Of a stretch of 41,875 nucleotides of DNA, positions 25,401-32,872 are shown piece by piece. Every line of letters starts with the position of its first letter. The first letter of the stretch is position 1. The translations under genes and the position numbers were made by a program. Below the pieces are notes generated by a model. The model had not been told where the DNA came from. It did not search any database and saw only the letters and a program-made list of their open reading frames with translations. Source of the stretch: an uncultured Bacteroidota bacterium (GTDB lineage Bacteria; Bacteroidota; Bacteroidia; Chitinophagales; Chitinophagaceae); NCBI GenBank assembly GCA_903851465.1, contig CAINOI010000027.1, forward strand, positions 1 through 41,875. Reading direction: 5' to 3'.

Positions 25401-25511
25401 TTGCTTAGTTTTTTGATCAACTACTTTACCAGAGATCTTCTTAGATCCCTGAGCCAATACTTGAAGTGCAAAACAAAAAACAAGAGAAGACAATAAAACA
25501 ACTTTTCTCAT
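22434..25511 (-). CDS. SusC/RagA-family TonB-linked outer-membrane transporter
   Basis: The 1025-residue outer-membrane protein imports oligosaccharides with energy from TonB. A signal peptide (about 1-20) leads to a carboxypeptidase-D-like plug extension (KISGKVVDQKTKQGLGGVTV), then a TonB-box-like VLEEVVITGY, the plug domain (VTIRGIKSIQGAGAQPLYVL, VLKDATAAAIYGARGGTGVI) and a 22-strand-type barrel ending in a phenylalanine (LGLDINF). It pairs with SusD 11 bp downstream. It is divergent from another large TonB-dependent receptor across 342 bp. No SusR-like, hybrid two-component or ECF sigma/anti-sigma regulator is adjacent. Confidence 0.96.
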   Translation of the reverse strand: MRKVVLLSSLVFCFALQVLAQGSKKISGKVVDQKTKQGLGGVTVNAGKVNALSDANGNYQINVTDQKSVNFSIVGYDKLSRTIGTASTINVELVAATAVLEEVVITGYTRENKSKFAGAVTTISGKTVNDVPVGSFDQAFQGRVPGMLVNSGSGQPGSSAQVTIRGIKSIQGAGAQPLYVLDGVPIPAFDMQTINPDDFESITVLKDATAAAIYGARGGTGVIVITSKRGKAGKNVVTYKTQYGITQRPSFARMNLMNTREMLAYEEREKFSGTPGWVWSKNNPAIPTGMTAASKQYSLDSLSNIDIDYANIFYREGISKSHELTLSGGSDRTKFFVSAGYFDQQGIDLGSSLKRYTIRFNLDHSTDKFTAQFNSSIGYSKSQLAEGDYLGNSPRSPFQMTYRAKTYENPYKPDGSLNWGASSSMAYKQVANLLEGLQNTTRGYDQIKMVGNGLLAYKIFPTLTVRNNLGVNASSNYVNRYVNADSYVGSLQSFQAGVAQESNTVTSEFINTSSVLYNEKFGKSEVEASANFEIVRGFQRGLGFTLFNLDKRLTQTGQGASALPTNGAATYPQNASSAKSGFGIRSYFATAKYTYDNKYSLNGNIRRDGTSRIVNEENREVTSWSAGFTWNALQERFLSKQNIFSELKVRLSFGIIPNIGSISTSSYGAGLQSITNYQGPQVPTFGTTAYAGSTIPGLIPNSPGNPNLKIERIQKANIGIDFSVWNGRARFNLDAYNEKTLDLFVNQPLSGTTGFSSLYINAGKMQNKGLELNAKVDVIKTQNFGVTLGVNHSYNVNEILDLGSVNEFFAGTFVIRKGLPYGSHYTYNYLGADPATGAPRFEAPDGSVTLDVAKAGQFAKFGSYLPKHQGGFDFEFRYKAFSVSGLFSYQFDVVRSNNTRNWITRGTSGYHGIVRASRELIDNQWQNPGDNAFFQKSTFDRGFTSSDLEDAKFLRFRNLVVAYQLPAIKGPNGKPLFTGGRLYAQGQNLAIWSPWRGLDPEDNNNISLNEYPNPSMFTLGLDINF

Positions 25512-25853
25512 GTGATTGATTTTAATTTTGATTACGAATATATGCGAAATATTAACAAATTGTTATAATAAATGGTCAAAAAAAGGGGTAAAAATGACAA
25601 ATATTATATTTTTTTATATTATGTATAGTTTTAATCGAAAAAGCATAAAATATATTCAACAAAATAACTATATAAGGATACCCCTGATGCTATATTAAGT
25701 TACTATTAAATCTCGCTATTTGGGGGCCTCAAGACATCAAAGCAAATTGATTCGGTTTAGTTTTGCGGATGCATTTTAACAAGATTTTGGCAAATCCCAC
25801 CTTGTTATCATGTAATCAATTTAAGTACGCATTTCGAAATCAAATCAAAACAA
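25512..25853. other. 342-bp divergent intergenic region between two TonB-dependent receptor genes
   Basis: This very AT-rich stretch must hold the promoters of both receptors. A TAGTTTTG box is visible for the rightward gene (listed separately). Leftward, TATATTCG, a one-mismatch -7 candidate, lies about 25 bp before the susC ATG. I see no convincing coding sequence, stable hairpin or long repeat. Confidence 0.6.
25758..25765 (+). promoter_or_regulatory. Candidate -7 box (TAGTTTTG) of the Oar-like receptor gene
   Basis: TAGTTTTG matches TAnnTTTG. It would give a 5' leader of about 80 nt before the ATG at 25854, unlike the short leaders proposed elsewhere in the window. No good -33 TTG is present at the usual spacing. 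Confidence 0.3.
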
Positions 25854-28800
25854 ATGAAAAAAACAATCTTGTTTTTAACAAGCTGTATGATGACCATCAT
25901 CAGTTTCGCTCAAATTACCACTTCATCCATTTCTGGTGTAGTTGTAAATGAAAAAAAAGAAGTATTGGTTGGTGCATCAGTCATTGCGACGCACGTTCCA
26001 ACAGGTACGACCTACAAAACAGTAACTAACAAAACAGGCGCCTATGTGTTCCCAGCGGTAAGAGTTGGTGGACCATTTACAGTAGCTGCAAGTTATGTAG
26101 GTTATAAAAACAATCAAGTAGCTGACTTAAGCACCAACTTAGGTGTGGCAAGCAATATTGATTTTGTTTTATTAGCGACTGGTTCAAGCTTAGCAGAGGT
26201 CGTTGTTTCTAGTAATAAAAGTGGCTTGTTCTCTAAAGAAAGAACTGGTGCATCTCAACAATTTACTAGAAGAGACTTGCAAAATATTCCAATTACTGGA
26301 GCAAGAACAATCGATGGTATTACAAAGTACAATGCCAACGGAAACGGAAGTTCATTTGGTGCACAAGATGCTCGTTTGAACAACTTCACAATTGACGGTT
26401 CTCAATTCAATAATAGTTTTGGTTTAGGTTCTTCTGCACAAGCAGGTGGTAGAACAGGTGCATCTGCTATTTCATTAGATGCATTGGAGCAATTACAAGT
26501 GAATATCGCTCCTTATGATATTCGTCAAAGTGGTTTTACTGGTGCTGGTATTAATGCAGTTACTAGATCTGGTACAAATGATATCGAAGGTTCTTACTAT
26601 CAAACACAAAGAGATAATACTTCAAGATATGTAGGTAATAAAGCTGCTGGTGTTCCAGTGGTTGCTTCTAAGTTTGACGAGAAAGTAAGTGGCTTCCGTC
26701 TTGGAGCTCCTATTTTCAAAAACAAATTATTCATCTTTGGTAACTATGAAACTTTAGAGCGAACAGAACCAGGTACTACTTGGTTTTCTACAGGTTCTCC
26801 AAAAGCAACAGGTACTCAAATTAGTAGACCAACTTATACAGACATGGAAACCTTATCTGGTTTCATGAAAGAAAAGTTTGGCTACAATACAGGTTCTTGG
26901 GAAGGTTATTCTAATGCAAATAAGAGTGAGAAATTCTTAGTAAGATTAGATTGGAACATCAACGATAAGCATAAATTAACAGCACGTTATGTGCAACACG
27001 ATTCAGAGGCAGAAATCAATATTTCTAACTCTAACTCAGCTGGTAATGGTAACAGAACTGCTCAGCAATTATCTATGGCATATGCAAATAGCGGTTATAT
27101 CATTATGGATAACACTCGTTCTTATGTAATTGAGTTAAACAGTAAGTTATCAAACACATTACATAATTCATTGATCATTGGTTATGATAAGCAAATTGAA
27201 GACAGAAAGTATAGAAGTGCTTTATTCCCTACCATTGATATCTTAAATGGTACATCAACTTACATTTCTGTAGGTTTTGATCCATTTACACCAGGTAACA
27301 AATTAGATTACAATACTTTTCATATTACAGACAATATCACAAAATATGCTGGAAAGCATACTTTAACAGGTGGTGTTAATTTTGAAAAATACCAATCTAA
27401 CAACTTGTTCTACCCTGCATCTAATGGGGTGTATATTTTTAGTTCTTTAACAAGTTTTTATGCAGCAGCAAACGAAAGTTTAGCAAATGGTGGAAAGCCT
27501 TCTGTTACCAACTTGCCAACTCGATTCCAATACAGATACTCTGCATTACCAGGTGCTGTAGATCCTATGCAAGTATTTAAAACAACACGTTTAGATATCT
27601 ATGGTCAAGATGAATTTCAAGCTTCAAAAAATGTTAAATTCACATTTGGTTTAAGAGCTGCAATTATTGATATTGAACCAACCTCTTTAGAAAACAAAGC
27701 AGTGACTGCAATGACTTTTGCTAAAGGAGAGAAATTGAATACAGCAGTGATGCCAGAAACACAAATTTTATGGGAACCAAGATTTGGTTTTAACGTAGAT
27801 GTGTTTGGTAATAAGAAAACACAATTAAGAGGTGGTACTGGTGTATTCACTGGTCGTCCTCCATATGTATTTATCTCCAACCAAGTGGGTAACAATGGTG
27901 TGTTAACTGGTTATATTGATAGTGACAACAAGGGTACTACTAAATATGGTTTCACTGCAAATCCTGGTCAATACTATATTCCTTCTACACCAACTTTACC
28001 TTCTACATTTGATTTAGCATTTACAGATGATAAATATAAGTTCCCACAAGTTTGGAAAACAAATATCGCTTTAGATCAAAAATTACCTTTAGGATTCATC
28101 GGAACAATTGAAGGTATTTACAACAATAATTTAAACGCAGTACATTACTATAATGCGAACTTAGATTTACCTACTGGCAATTTTGCTGGTGTGGATACAA
28201 GAAGTCAATTTGCAAGAACAGATGCTGGTGTGAGAGTAAATGATAACGTATCTAATGGTATCGTTTTAACAAACAAAGATGGTTCTTACTTTAAGTCTTT
28301 GACTTTAAAATTAGAATTACCATATAATAAAGGTTTATTTGGATCTTTTGCTTGGACTACATCAAATGCAAAAGACTTTATGAGTGCTGGTTCAATTGCA
28401 TCTGGTAGCTGGACTTCTGCAAGAGCAATCAATGGTAACAATGACTTGTCTTTATCAAATTCTGATTTCGTTTCACCAAATCGTTTAGTGGGAGTATTTG
28501 GATACAGATTAGAGTATGGTAAAAAATCAGGTGGTGCAACCTCCATCTCTATTGGTTATGTAGGTAACCAAGGTAGTCCATTCAGTTACACAATTAGTGG
28601 TGACATGAACGGAGACAGAGTAAGTAACAATGAATTAATTTTTGTTCCAAAGGATTTCCAAGATATCAAGTTTTTACCTTTAGTAGTAGGTTCAAGAACT
28701 TACTCAGAAGTGGAGCAACAAGCTGCTTTCTGGAATTATATCAACCAAGACGACTATTTAAAAACACGTCATGGTAAATATGCAGAAAGAAACGCATCAT

Positions 28801-29129
28801 TTATTCCAATGTTACACCGTTTTGATTTATCAATTGTACAAGACATTTTTGTAAATGTAAAAGGTAAGCGCAATACGATTCAAATTAGAGCGGATATCTT
28901 GAACTTTGGAAACATGTTAAACGACAAATGGGGTGTGTCTCAAAGAGCAACTAACCCTCAAGTCTTAGCATTCCAATCAGTTGTAAACAACCAACCAACT
29001 TACAAATTAGCGACAGAGAAATTTGCAGATGGTACAACTGGTTTAATCACAAATACCTACAGCAAAAATGCATCTGTATTTGATGTGTGGTCAGCTCAAT
29101 TAGGTATTCGTTACATCTTTGGAAAATAA
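25854..29129 (+). CDS. Oar-like TonB-dependent receptor with carboxypeptidase-regulatory-like domain
   Basis: The 1091-residue outer-membrane protein has a signal peptide (about 1-19, ending SFAQ). An immunoglobulin-like CarboxypepD_reg domain follows (ISGVVVNEKKEVLVGASVIA, to about residue 105). Next come a plug region (FTRRDLQNIPITGARTIDGI, NFTIDGSQFNNSFGLGS) and a long beta-barrel ending LGIRYIFGK. This is the layout of Oar proteins, which are not SusC family members and have no SusD partner. Oar proteins are linked to adhesion and protein secretion in some bacteria, but the cargo of this one is unknown. It is monocistronic, ending at a strong terminator. Confidence 0.93.
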   Translation: MKKTILFLTSCMMTIISFAQITTSSISGVVVNEKKEVLVGASVIATHVPTGTTYKTVTNKTGAYVFPAVRVGGPFTVAASYVGYKNNQVADLSTNLGVASNIDFVLLATGSSLAEVVVSSNKSGLFSKERTGASQQFTRRDLQNIPITGARTIDGITKYNANGNGSSFGAQDARLNNFTIDGSQFNNSFGLGSSAQAGGRTGASAISLDALEQLQVNIAPYDIRQSGFTGAGINAVTRSGTNDIEGSYYQTQRDNTSRYVGNKAAGVPVVASKFDEKVSGFRLGAPIFKNKLFIFGNYETLERTEPGTTWFSTGSPKATGTQISRPTYTDMETLSGFMKEKFGYNTGSWEGYSNANKSEKFLVRLDWNINDKHKLTARYVQHDSEAEINISNSNSAGNGNRTAQQLSMAYANSGYIIMDNTRSYVIELNSKLSNTLHNSLIIGYDKQIEDRKYRSALFPTIDILNGTSTYISVGFDPFTPGNKLDYNTFHITDNITKYAGKHTLTGGVNFEKYQSNNLFYPASNGVYIFSSLTSFYAAANESLANGGKPSVTNLPTRFQYRYSALPGAVDPMQVFKTTRLDIYGQDEFQASKNVKFTFGLRAAIIDIEPTSLENKAVTAMTFAKGEKLNTAVMPETQILWEPRFGFNVDVFGNKKTQLRGGTGVFTGRPPYVFISNQVGNNGVLTGYIDSDNKGTTKYGFTANPGQYYIPSTPTLPSTFDLAFTDDKYKFPQVWKTNIALDQKLPLGFIGTIEGIYNNNLNAVHYYNANLDLPTGNFAGVDTRSQFARTDAGVRVNDNVSNGIVLTNKDGSYFKSLTLKLELPYNKGLFGSFAWTTSNAKDFMSAGSIASGSWTSARAINGNNDLSLSNSDFVSPNRLVGVFGYRLEYGKKSGGATSISIGYVGNQGSPFSYTISGDMNGDRVSNNELIFVPKDFQDIKFLPLVVGSRTYSEVEQQAAFWNYINQDDYLKTRHGKYAERNASFIPMLHRFDLSIVQDIFVNVKGKRNTIQIRADILNFGNMLNDKWGVSQRATNPQVLAFQSVVNNQPTYKLATEKFADGTTGLITNTYSKNASVFDVWSAQLGIRYIFGK

Positions 29130-29211
29130 GATCCGTATTAATTATTAAAGTCTGATATTATCATTGTACTTTATAAATTAAATTATTCTAATTCTTATAA
29201 GTAAGATCTTT

Positions 29212-29239
29212 AAACCGCCCCAAATGGGGCGGTTTTTTT
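29212..29239 (+). terminator. Rho-independent terminator after the Oar-like receptor gene
   Basis: Perfect 10-bp arms AAACCGCCCC/GGGGCGGTTT enclose an AAAT loop and run on into more T residues. It lies about 80 bp after the stop codon. The remaining bases up to 29351 show no gene. Confidence 0.9.
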
Positions 29240-29351
29240 ATGCCCAAACAAGTGGTTTCAGTATTTTAATAAACGGTTTAAAAGATGAATGAATTCGAGA
29301 AGGTTGTTTATTGATAAAAATGTAGGAACTTAGAAATCTAAATTCAATTAT

Positions 29352-30578
29352 ATGGCCATATCAGTTTGGGAACAGTCTACCTATTTTGCTCCAAAGGACT
29401 TGGTGATAGTAGGTTGTGGCTTTGTGGGATTATGGACCGCATACGAAGCCATTCAAAAAAATCCAAAGCTCAATATAACCATACTTGAACGAGGTGTGAT
29501 ACCATCTGGGGCAAGTACACGCAATGCTGGCTTCTCCTGCTTTGGGAGTGTTTCTGAATTAATGTACGATGTTAAGTTGATGGGCGAAGCTGCAATGTTA
29601 GAAACAGTGAAAATGCGTTATGATGGATTACAAAGAATACAAAAAGTATTTAAAGCAAAAGAGATTGACTACAATCAATGGGGCGGCTATGAATTATTTG
29701 AAGGAAAAAAGCATATTAAGGATACAAAAGGAAAAGTAAGTAAAGCTAATAAAGGAAAAAGTAGTGAATCAAGTGAACTGTATGATATTTCAAAATTAGA
29801 AAATGATATTGCCTATTTAAATAAAATACTAGCACCAGCATTAAAGACGCCGAAAAAGAATGGAAAGTATTTACCTATTTATACCAATGCGAGTAAGGAT
29901 ATTAAAAAATTAGGTTTCCAAGGCATTGAAGCTTTGGCATTCAATCAAATGGAAGGACAACTAAATTCTGCAAAGTTGGTATTGGCATTACAAAAAGCAG
30001 TGCAGGCTAAAGGGGTACAAATTTTATTTAGCACCGAAGTCAAAAATTTCAAGCCTCATAAAAAAGGCGTGACCATCACCACCAATTTAGATGCCCCTTT
30101 AGAAGCAAAGCAATTTTTAATATGTACCAATGGTTTTGCAAAACAACTCATCCCTAGTTTAGATGTGGTTCCAGCAAGAGGACAGGTATTTGTAACAGAG
30201 CCTATTAAAAATTTAAAATTCAAAGGATGCTTTCATTTTGACGAAGGGTATTATTATTTCCGCAACCTAGGCAATCGATTATTACTAGGCGGCGCAAGAA
30301 ATGCAGATTTTAAAAATGAAAACACCTATTCATTAGATACTTCTGCTACGATTCAAAAAGTGTTAGAACAGTTTATGATGGAACGCATACTTCCTAAGGG
30401 ATCTAAAAAACCAAAAATTGAATTAAGATGGAGTGGCACTATGGGTATGGGTAAAATCAAGAAGCCCATCATTGAACAAGTACAGCCCAATGTATACTGT
30501 GCAGTGCGCATGAGTGGCATGGGTGTAGCCATTGCCCCCATCGTTGCTCAAAAAGCATTGAAATTAATGAAGGTCTAA
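29352..30578 (+). CDS. FAD-dependent oxidoreductase, DAO family
   Basis: The 408-residue protein has an N-terminal FAD-binding Rossmann motif (DLVIVGCGFVGLWTAYEA, residues about 16-33), followed by ITILERGVIPSGASTRNAGF, a segment typical of D-amino-acid oxidase/glycine oxidase relatives. The C-terminal part has VPARGQVFVTEP, LLLGGARN and the final FAD contact RMSGMGVAIAPIVAQKAL. A Lys/Ser-rich insert near residues 125-142 is unusual and probably a surface loop. The substrate is an amine or amino acid by family; which one is unknown. It starts a four-gene rightward run. Confidence 0.88.
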   Translation: MAISVWEQSTYFAPKDLVIVGCGFVGLWTAYEAIQKNPKLNITILERGVIPSGASTRNAGFSCFGSVSELMYDVKLMGEAAMLETVKMRYDGLQRIQKVFKAKEIDYNQWGGYELFEGKKHIKDTKGKVSKANKGKSSESSELYDISKLENDIAYLNKILAPALKTPKKNGKYLPIYTNASKDIKKLGFQGIEALAFNQMEGQLNSAKLVLALQKAVQAKGVQILFSTEVKNFKPHKKGVTITTNLDAPLEAKQFLICTNGFAKQLIPSLDVVPARGQVFVTEPIKNLKFKGCFHFDEGYYYFRNLGNRLLLGGARNADFKNENTYSLDTSATIQKVLEQFMMERILPKGSKKPKIELRWSGTMGMGKIKKPIIEQVQPNVYCAVRMSGMGVAIAPIVAQKALKLMKV

Positions 30579-30602
30579 AAAAAATTGAAGCCTTTCTAAT
30601 CT

Positions 30603-30610
30603 TATCTTTG
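30603..30610 (+). promoter_or_regulatory. Candidate -7 box (TATCTTTG) of trmB
   Basis: TATCTTTG matches TAnnTTTG and ends four bases before the trmB ATG at 30615. A TTG lies 15 bp upstream of it, shorter than the usual -33 spacing. The geometry again points to a leaderless mRNA. Confidence 0.42.
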
Positions 30611-30614
30611 CTGC

Positions 30615-31499
30615 ATGGGTCAAAAAAAACTAATCAAGTTTGCAGCTATCAAAGCATATGAAAATGTATTGGAATTTCCACAGGATATGCAGGGCAAATG
30701 GGCTGCTTTTTTTGATGCGTTAGACAAAGACACAAAGGCGATCGATATTGCAAAATTATCTATTAGTGACAATCTAGTTGGTTCAACTGTTTCTTCTGAT
30801 AATAACAATGAATACTTACTTACAAAACTTACTTTAGAACTTGCTTGTGGCCGAGGAGAATATGCAGTTGGATTAGGTCGTATGTTTCCAGAACAACATT
30901 TTATTGGAATCGATTTAAAAGGCAATCGCATTTGGAAAGGTGCGAGCATTGCCAATAAAGATGGATTAAAAAATGTGGCGTTTGTTCGTTCTCAAATAGA
31001 ACTTACTTCAAATTATTTTGCAAAAAATGAGGTTGATGAAATATGGATCACCTTCCCCGATCCACAACTAAGATGGTCTAAAGCAAAGAAGCGTTTGACC
31101 CATCCTAAATTTTTAAGGCTCTATCAGCAGTTTCTAAAAAAAGGCAGCGGAAAGGATAGCGATGTGCATTCTGGCATTGTTCACTTAAAAACGGATAGCC
31201 CCCTACTCTACAATTTCACACTAAAAGTGATTGAGTTATATGGTTTAAACCTAATCTACAAAACAGATCACTTATATGCCGAACAAAACATCGATCCTCG
31301 TTGTTTAATTAAAACCTACTACGAAGGATTGGATATCGCACAGAGTAACAAGATTCACTATATTCAGTTTAATATTGATAAAGCCCTGCCTTTAGAACTA
31401 GACGAAGTTTTAAAAGAGGCCATCAAGGACATCCCAATGGATGCCGGCGAATTGATTAGAATGGAAGCAGAAGCAGCAAGAGCAAAGAAAGAAGATTAG
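30615..31499 (+). CDS. trmB: tRNA (guanine-46-N7)-methyltransferase
   Basis: TrmB puts the N7-methyl group on G46 of tRNA variable loops using S-adenosylmethionine. Seen are the SAM site LELACGRGEYAVGLGRMFPE, then FIGIDLKGNRIWKGA, and the tRNA and catalytic motif ITFPDPQLRWSKAKKRLTHP. The C-terminal region includes LKTDSPLLYNFTLKVI. The 294-residue protein is longer than the usual 210-240: it has an extra stretch at about residues 35-68, rich in Ser, Asp and Asn, before the SAM site, and a charged tail. It lies 36 bp after the oxidoreductase gene and has its own -7 box. Confidence 0.94.
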   Translation: MGQKKLIKFAAIKAYENVLEFPQDMQGKWAAFFDALDKDTKAIDIAKLSISDNLVGSTVSSDNNNEYLLTKLTLELACGRGEYAVGLGRMFPEQHFIGIDLKGNRIWKGASIANKDGLKNVAFVRSQIELTSNYFAKNEVDEIWITFPDPQLRWSKAKKRLTHPKFLRLYQQFLKKGSGKDSDVHSGIVHLKTDSPLLYNFTLKVIELYGLNLIYKTDHLYAEQNIDPRCLIKTYYEGLDIAQSNKIHYIQFNIDKALPLELDEVLKEAIKDIPMDAGELIRMEAEAARAKKED

Positions 31500-31548
31500 A
31501 AAAAAGAGCGAAAGTAAAAGAGCGTAAAGTAAAAGAAAGACTAAAAAA

Positions 31549-31791
31549 ATGATTGAAGGTGTACATTATTATATCGACCCAAAAGGAAAATGGGTATTTA
31601 CTGCAACCTACCACGAAGGAAGAGGCTATTGCTGTGGGGAAGCCTGCAAGCATTGCCCATTTGATTATGACGCGGTGCCAGAACCTATCAAAACCAGAGC
31701 GCAATTAATTAGAGCTGCAGCAAGTAAGACTGCACCTGATGAGCATATTGAGGAGTATATAGACAAGAATAATCCCAATAAGCATTTATAG
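31549..31791 (+). CDS. Small cysteine-rich DUF5522-type protein
   Basis: The 80-residue protein matches the small DUF5522 pattern, with a central GRGYCCGEACKHCPFDY. The CC-x3-C-x2-C cluster could bind zinc or an iron-sulfur centre. The N-terminal IEGVHYYIDPKGKWVFTATY is also family-like. Function is unknown. It sits 49 bp after trmB and 98 bp before an alkyltransferase-like gene, which hints loosely at nucleic-acid metabolism. The ATG is preceded by a purine-rich region derived from simple AAAGT/AAAGA repeats. Confidence 0.8.
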   Translation: MIEGVHYYIDPKGKWVFTATYHEGRGYCCGEACKHCPFDYDAVPEPIKTRAQLIRAAASKTAPDEHIEEYIDKNNPNKHL

Positions 31792-31810
31792 AAATTAGGT
31801 CTTTGACCTT

Positions 31811-31846
31811 CATTTATTTCATTTATTTCATTTATTTCATTTATTT
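31811..31846. repeat. Tandem repeat, 4 copies of a 9-bp unit
   Basis: The unit CATTTATTT is repeated four times without error, directly upstream of the alkyltransferase-like gene (ATG at 31890). Slippage would change the promoter-to-start geometry in 9-bp steps. The repeat also makes a spurious in-frame Phe-Ile-Tyr upstream extension of the gene. Confidence 0.9.
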
Positions 31847-31889
31847 TAATAAATGTACTCTTTCGATTTTGTATATTTATTTATCCATT

Positions 31890-32237
31890 ATGCAATACAC
31901 GCCCAAGACAAAAGACTTTTTCCAAAATGTATTTGATGTAGTTCGTCTCATACCCAAAGGTCGTGTGACAAGCTATGGTGCGATTGCAAAATACTTAGGC
32001 ACCGGAGGTAGTTCAAGGATGGTAGGTTGGGCCATGAATGCATCGCATGGTGTAAAACCAAAAGTGCCGGCACATAGAGTAGTCAATCGTAATGGCATGT
32101 TAAGTGGCAAAGCCCATTTTGAAACGGCTACCACTATGCAAACACTTTTAGAGAAAGAAAAAATAAAAGTCCAAAACGAAACCGTCTTGGACTTTGAAAA
32201 ATTATTTTGGGATCCAGCTGTTGAACTAAAGTTCTAA
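31890..32237 (+). CDS. Alkyltransferase-like (ATL/MGMT-family) DNA-binding protein lacking the active cysteine
   Basis: The 115-residue protein has the DNA-binding domain of O6-alkylguanine-DNA alkyltransferase: FFQNVFDVVRLIPKGRVTSY, GAIAKYLGTGGSSRMVGWAM with the arginine finger, and then PAHRVVNRNGMLSG. True alkyltransferases have PCHRV; here the cysteine is alanine, so the protein cannot accept an alkyl group. ATL proteins of this kind flip O6-alkylguanine out of the helix and hand the lesion to nucleotide excision repair. I start at ATG 31890, where similarity starts; upstream codons are encoded by the 9-bp repeats. It converges on the DUF420 gene. Confidence 0.9.
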   Translation: MQYTPKTKDFFQNVFDVVRLIPKGRVTSYGAIAKYLGTGGSSRMVGWAMNASHGVKPKVPAHRVVNRNGMLSGKAHFETATTMQTLLEKEKIKVQNETVLDFEKLFWDPAVELKF

Positions 32238-32239
32238 AC

Positions 32240-32265
32240 AACTAAAGTAAAAGTTTGCTTTAGTT
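32240..32265. terminator. Possible bidirectional terminator between convergent genes
   Basis: Perfect 8-bp arms AACTAAAG/CTTTAGTT around a 10-base loop lie between the ATL and DUF420 stop codons. The stem is AT-rich and there is no clean T-run on either side, so function is doubtful. Confidence 0.35.
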
Positions 32266-32281
32266 ATTGCAATAAAGCTTC

Positions 32282-32866
32282 TTAGTTATAATACTGCTTA
32301 ATCATTAAGTAAACAATAGGACCAGTAGCAGCTACGTAAAACCAGATAGGCCATACTTTTTTAGCTAAGTTTTTGTGTGCTGCAAAGTCACTCGTTAAAG
32401 CCCTATATGCAGTAAATAAAATAAATGGTAAGCTAGTTGCAGCTAGTACAATATGCGTTCCTAATAAAACCAAGTAGAAAGGACGGGTATTGCCTAATAA
32501 AGCTTTTTCAGCATCATCCACTAGTCCATCAAAATTAGCGTCCCCAAATTTTGCTTCACCCGCTAATAAATGGTGCGCGATATAAGTCACTAAAAATAAC
32601 AATGAAAAAACCAACGCTGTCATCATCATTGATTTATGCAAACGGTAGTTTTTTTGCTTCACTGCAAATAAGCCAGCAACCAAAAGAATCGCTACACATG
32701 TGTTCAATACTGCATTGATCAAAGCGAAAATATGTTTGTCAAAAGGCAGTTCAACATCTAAAGTAAATTTGCTAAGAAAAGTCACCACTGCAAATACCAC
32801 CACAGAAAAAACGCCAATTAAAATATAGGCCAATTTATCATTCTTCTTTAATACAGGTTCTAACAT
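32282..32866 (-). CDS. DUF420 (CtaM-like) membrane protein with EF-hand-like loop
   Basis: The 194-residue protein has five membrane helices of the DUF420 family. The Bacillus/Staphylococcus member CtaM is needed to mature aa3-type oxidase. Conserved features are HKSMMMTALVFSLLFLVTYI followed by AHH, FYLVLLGTHIVLA and the last helix near WPIWFYVAATGPIVYLMI. Between helices 3 and 4, residues 109-120 read DANFDGLVDDAE, which fits an EF-hand calcium loop (acidic or Asn at positions 1, 3, 5; Gly at 6; Glu at 12). The gene is the last of the oxidase cluster and follows a 37-residue gene after 6 bp. Confidence 0.85.
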   Translation of the reverse strand: MLEPVLKKNDKLAYILIGVFSVVVFAVVTFLSKFTLDVELPFDKHIFALINAVLNTCVAILLVAGLFAVKQKNYRLHKSMMMTALVFSLLFLVTYIAHHLLAGEAKFGDANFDGLVDDAEKALLGNTRPFYLVLLGTHIVLAATSLPFILFTAYRALTSDFAAHKNLAKKVWPIWFYVAATGPIVYLMIKQYYN

Positions 32867-32872
32867 ACAATT

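Noticed and set aside
25516..25698. Possible 60-residue gene in the receptor intergenic region
   Set aside because: Composition is that of random AT-rich DNA, with no similarity and no start signal, and it covers the susC promoter region.
31456..31704. Leftward frame ending in a poly-leucine stretch
   Set aside because: It is antisense to purine-rich spacer and trmB/DUF5522 coding sequence; no independent support.
31803..31889. Upstream extension of the ATL gene encoding repeated Phe-Ile-Tyr
   Set aside because: It is translation of the 9-bp tandem repeat; family similarity begins at the ATG at 31890.
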